Source of the DNA: Cytobacillus firmus
GTDB lineage: Bacteria > Bacillota > Bacilli > Bacillales > Cytobacillaceae
NCBI RefSeq assembly: GCF_023657595.1
Contig: NZ_CP098323.1
Location: 3,310,001-3,374,000 of the forward strand
DNA: 64,000 nucleotides
Direction of reading: 5' to 3'
Each line of letters begins with the position of its first letter. Position 1 is the stretch's first letter. The position numbers and the translations under genes are program-made. Below, in pieces: positions 61,489 to 64,000 of this stretch. The notes below the pieces were generated by a model. That model did not search any database and was not told the origin of the DNA. It saw only the letters and a list, made by a program, of their open reading frames with translations.

Positions 61489-62132
61489 GCTTGACCATTC
61501 CATTCTTTAAAAAATTGGTGCAGAAACTGTTCCATAAGCTCATGCCGCTCTTCTGCCATTTTCATAGCAGTGTCAGTATTCAGCAGATCTTTCAGCTTCA
61601 AAAGCTTTTCGTAAAAATGATTGATGGATGACGACCTGCCATTCCGGTATTCATCTTCAGTCATTTCTCTTCTGATATTAAGGGCAGGATCATAAATCAG
61701 CTGTCCTTTTTTGCCTCCGTATGCAAATGCTCTCGCAATTCCCACGGCGCCGATCGCATCCAATCTGTCCGCATCCTGGACTATTTTGGCTTCTTCACTT
61801 AAAATCCTGGTGTTATGGCCGCCATTAAAGGAAACTGAATCAATGATTGCCTTAATACTGCTGAATGCTTCCTCTGTGATTTCAAGTTCCTGCAGAAAGT
61901 CCGACAGTTTCCTGTCCCCTGCTTCTCTGGAAGTGTTCAGCTTCGCATCAGGTATATCATGAAGCAAGGCTGCCATTTCAATGAAAAAAGGATCTCCTTT
62001 TTGTTCCCTTTTCGCTATGTAAAGGGCATTTTTTCGCACGCGCTCAATATGATGCCAGTCATGCCCGGTTGAGTCATCCCCGAGTGTATCCCGGACAAAT
62101 TTTTCTGTTATATGTATTATATTTTCTTTCAT
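61485..62132 (-). CDS. ypgQ: HD-domain phosphohydrolase YpgQ
   Basis: A 215-residue metal-dependent HD hydrolase: first His in HDWHHIERV, the HD pair in ALLHDIPD, and Asp in VQDADRLDAIG. YpgQ of B. subtilis is reported to hydrolyse nucleoside triphosphates to monophosphates and pyrophosphate. ATG 62132 has GGGTGAA upstream. It overlaps the ABC-F gene. Confidence 0.92.
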   Translation of the reverse strand: MKENIIHITEKFVRDTLGDDSTGHDWHHIERVRKNALYIAKREQKGDPFFIEMAALLHDIPDAKLNTSREAGDRKLSDFLQELEITEEAFSSIKAIIDSVSFNGGHNTRILSEEAKIVQDADRLDAIGAVGIARAFAYGGKKGQLIYDPALNIRREMTEDEYRNGRSSSINHFYEKLLKLKDLLNTDTAMKMAEERHELMEQFLHQFFKEWNGQA

Positions 62133-62231
62133 TATTTCACCCGCTTTCAAACTCCACTGTCCATTTTAACATTAGTCCTAAAAAGAAACGATGGCAAGGT
62201 CAAGCTATATTGATATTTGAAGACAAAAAAA

Positions 62232-62262
62232 GTGCAAAAAACCAGTAATTGATTTCCTGCAC
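62232..62262 (-). terminator. Possible terminator after second degV gene
   Basis: GTGCA and TGCAC pair over a long loop, with T7 following on the minus strand. The short stem makes this uncertain. Confidence 0.45.
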
Positions 62263-62278
62263 CTGAGCTTATAATAAT

Positions 62279-63127
62279 TTATTCCAGGCCATTCAGCCAG
62301 CTGATGCCGAGTGTATGCTCTCCTGCGTGGACGCCAATGGTGGCTCCTAAGGAATAGCACCCAAATTCAATGCCCGTAAATTCTTCCTGAAGTTCCTTCT
62401 TCCATAGCTCGGCTTCTTCCGGATGCAAACCGTACAGGATGAATACTTCCTTCAGCGGGTTTCTCTCGTGAGCGCTCCTCAGAAGCTTCACAATCTTATC
62501 TTTTGCCTTTCTCTCGCTCCTGGCCTTCTCCCTGACACTTAATTCTCCATCATGTACTGAGATAATCGGCTTTACATTAAGCATGCTTCCCAGGAAAAAT
62601 TGAACTCCGGACATCCTGCCGCTTCGATGAAGCTGTTCAAGACTGCCGATGAGGACATATGTTTCGCCCGTATCGCGAAGCGTCTTAAGCTCGCTGATAA
62701 TGTCTTTACTATCCAATCCGGCCTCTGCCAATTCCATCCCTTTAAGGATTAATCTTGTTAAAGGATATGATAATATCTTGGAGTCCAGGCTGTATACCGG
62801 AATATCAACCAGCTGGGCAGCCTGTTCACTCGAAGAAACAGTCCCGCTGAGCTTTGCCGATACAAGTACAGCGATGATACAGTCATAATCCTTATGCAGA
62901 TTTTCGTATAAATCCCTGAAAGCGCCAATGGATGGCTGGGAAGTTTTAGCCGGGGTATCCAGGGTTTTTAATCTCGCATAAAGTTCTTCAGGTGATAAAT
63001 CAACACCATCTGTATACTCACTGCCATCCATAATGATAGTCATTGGAATCTGGTACAAGTCAGGGTGGTTCCTTAACTCATTATTTAAAAAAGCCGTGCT
63101 GTCTGTTACCCATGCAATTTTAACCAC
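62279..63127 (-). CDS. DegV family fatty-acid-binding protein (second copy)
   Basis: A 282-residue FakB-like protein with VTDSTAFLN, TSQPSIGAF, SAKLSGTVSSSEQAA and a C-terminal GATIGVHAGEHTLG. Same length as the copy at 35.2 kb but clearly different in sequence, so they probably bind different fatty acids. GTG 63127 has GGGGG eight bases upstream. Confidence 0.92.
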   Translation of the reverse strand: MVKIAWVTDSTAFLNNELRNHPDLYQIPMTIIMDGSEYTDGVDLSPEELYARLKTLDTPAKTSQPSIGAFRDLYENLHKDYDCIIAVLVSAKLSGTVSSSEQAAQLVDIPVYSLDSKILSYPLTRLILKGMELAEAGLDSKDIISELKTLRDTGETYVLIGSLEQLHRSGRMSGVQFFLGSMLNVKPIISVHDGELSVREKARSERKAKDKIVKLLRSAHERNPLKEVFILYGLHPEEAELWKKELQEEFTGIEFGCYSLGATIGVHAGEHTLGISWLNGLE

Positions 63128-63187
63128 TAAAGACGCCCCCTTTTAAGATATTTATACGTATATGTATGTAAATAATACTATTTGAAA

Positions 63188-63217
63188 GGCTGGAATTGAA
63201 AGATTTCTCTCCCAGCC
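63188..63217 (-). terminator. Possible terminator after amidohydrolase gene
   Basis: GGCTGG and CCAGCC pair over an 18-base loop, followed by minus-strand TTTCAAAT. Weak. Confidence 0.4.
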
Positions 63218-63224
63218 CCTGGTT

Positions 63225-64000
63225 CTATGGCAGAAAAGGCTTGATTTTAGGAAAAACCTTTATAGCGGTATTATAGAAAACATCCTCATGATGCTCTCCA
63301 GGTATGAGCTCTTTTATAAATTCGATATAAGGGCCCACAGGCGCAAGCGGCCAATCGGTTCCAAAAAGCAATTTATCGTAAGAATCTGCAAACACTAAAG
63401 CATGCCTAAGATGATCCAAAAATCTTCCTTCACTGTGTTTCTTCAATTCTTTTTCTGTTCCAACAATAAGGCCTGAAAGATCGGCATAGACATTCGGATT
63501 TTTATATATGATTTCAGCTCCGGTCAGCGTCCACGGATCTCCAAAATGAGCTATCATGAAATTGATATTCCGGTGTTTAACTGCAACCTCGTCAATAGCC
63601 AGGGGATGAGAATACTTAAGCAATCCCCTTTCGGAGTAAGTATCCCCTGTATGAAATACAACAGGAACTCCATATTTTTCAGCGAGTGCATACACAGGTT
63701 CGTATACTTCATCATAGGCGTAGAAAGGATAATACCCCAGGTAAATCTTAATGCCCACAACAGCAGGCTTTTGCAGATCTTCTTCGAGCCTTTCTAAAGC
63801 CTCTTCATTGAGATCATATGGATTGATGCCGGCACAGTAAACAATATTAGCCGGGACCTTGTCTTCCAGGTCAATCCCCATGGGTGTTCTTGTTTCATAA
63901 TCAGGAAAGCCCATATTATCTGTTTCTGTAAGTCCCATTGCGATGCTCAGAACTACATTGGCATTTTGGAACTCCTTCTGGTGCCCATCATATGAATAAT
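63225..64000 (-). CDS. Amidohydrolase family (Amidohydro_2) protein, N-terminus off right edge
   Basis: The last 258 residues of a metal-dependent TIM-barrel hydrolase are visible; the reading frame continues through the right edge without a stop, so the ATG at 63938 is internal. Seen are VVGIKIYLGYYPF, a metal-ligand histidine in VVFHTGDTYS, another in FMIAHFGDPW, and the late aspartate in LLFGTDWPLAP. This is the Amidohydro_2 pattern of decarboxylases and lactonases; the substrate is unknown. Confidence 0.88.
   Translation of the reverse strand, partial: YSYDGHQKEFQNANVVLSIAMGLTETDNMGFPDYETRTPMGIDLEDKVPANIVYCAGINPYDLNEEALERLEEDLQKPAVVGIKIYLGYYPFYAYDEVYEPVYALAEKYGVPVVFHTGDTYSERGLLKYSHPLAIDEVAVKHRNINFMIAHFGDPWTLTGAEIIYKNPNVYADLSGLIVGTEKELKKHSEGRFLDHLRHALVFADSYDKLLFGTDWPLAPVGPYIEFIKELIPGEHHEDVFYNTAIKVFPKIKPFLP

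Noticed and set aside
1..64000. CRISPR arrays, tRNA/rRNA genes, transposases, prophage genes
   Set aside because: None found: no regular spaced repeats, no cloverleaf or rRNA-like stretches, no integrase or transposase proteins.

Overview
The window is chromosomal DNA from a low-GC, endospore-forming Bacillaceae bacterium, most like the Cytobacillus/Bacillus firmus group; the species cannot be fixed from sequence alone. The reasons are gene content (Spo0M, YodL, YodN, YozD, YozE, YokU, YjcZ, DegV, BrxA), strong AGGAGG-type ribosome sites with frequent TTG/GTG starts, and gene order. Nearly all genes are on the minus strand. Two long blocks follow Bacillus subtilis order: yodJ-deoD-yodL-yozD-yodN-yokU-kamA-yodP(ablB)-yodQRST, and ypmSRQP-ilvA-plsC-dfrA-thyA-ypjP-ypiP-brxA-ilvD-ypgR-ypgQ. 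No rRNA, tRNA, CRISPR array, transposase or prophage was seen.

Region 1 (1-11.9 kb) holds a CobW-type GTPase cut by the left edge, a methyltransferase, cell-envelope proteins (LCP lipoprotein, CtpA-type protease, VanY-type carboxypeptidase), a CopZ-like protein, deoD, small spore-type proteins, a glycerophosphodiesterase with a near-perfect cre box, and sporulation-linked yod/yoz genes.

Region 2 (11.9-23.1 kb) is a lysine catabolic cluster. KamA makes beta-lysine and AblB acetylates it. YodT, YodS/R and YodQ then carry out transamination, CoA transfer and deacetylation. Two extra genes, a GabT-type aminotransferase and an aldehyde dehydrogenase, could take the resulting 4-aminobutyrate to succinate. 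A PAS/AAA+ sigma-54 activator lies between ablB and kamA, and kamA has a nearly perfect -24/-12 sigma-54 promoter with an upstream palindrome.

Region 3 (23.3-41.8 kb) is mostly housekeeping: LD-carboxypeptidase, FAD oxidoreductase, MsrA/MsrB with a PTS EIIA, an RsgA-type GTPase, YpmQRS, nucleoside hydrolase, DegV, TatA/TatC, ilvA, plsC, dfrA and thyA. Two related dispersed intergenic repeats lie at 24.5 and 36.5 kb, and a third, unrelated repeat lies at 7.4 kb.

Region 4 (41.9-52.8 kb) is the most unusual. It is a tellurium-resistance-type (Ter) stress island inserted between thyA and ypjP: two TerD proteins, TerC, TelA, YceG, and a four-gene coupled operon (CitE-like lyase, PRTase with TRSP domain, PRTase with PELOTA-like end, HAD phosphatase) matching the predicted nucleoside-like metabolite module of Ter systems. 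Two promoters in it match the ECF sigma-W consensus exactly (TGAAAC-N16-CGTA). A secreted anthrax-lethal-factor-like (PPEP-type) metalloprotease lies beside the island.

Region 5 (52.8-64 kb) returns to conserved order: ypjP, an aminotransferase, a 25-residue membrane peptide gene, ypiP, brxA, ilvD, ypgR, an ABC-F ATPase, ypgQ, a second DegV protein, and an amidohydrolase cut by the right edge.
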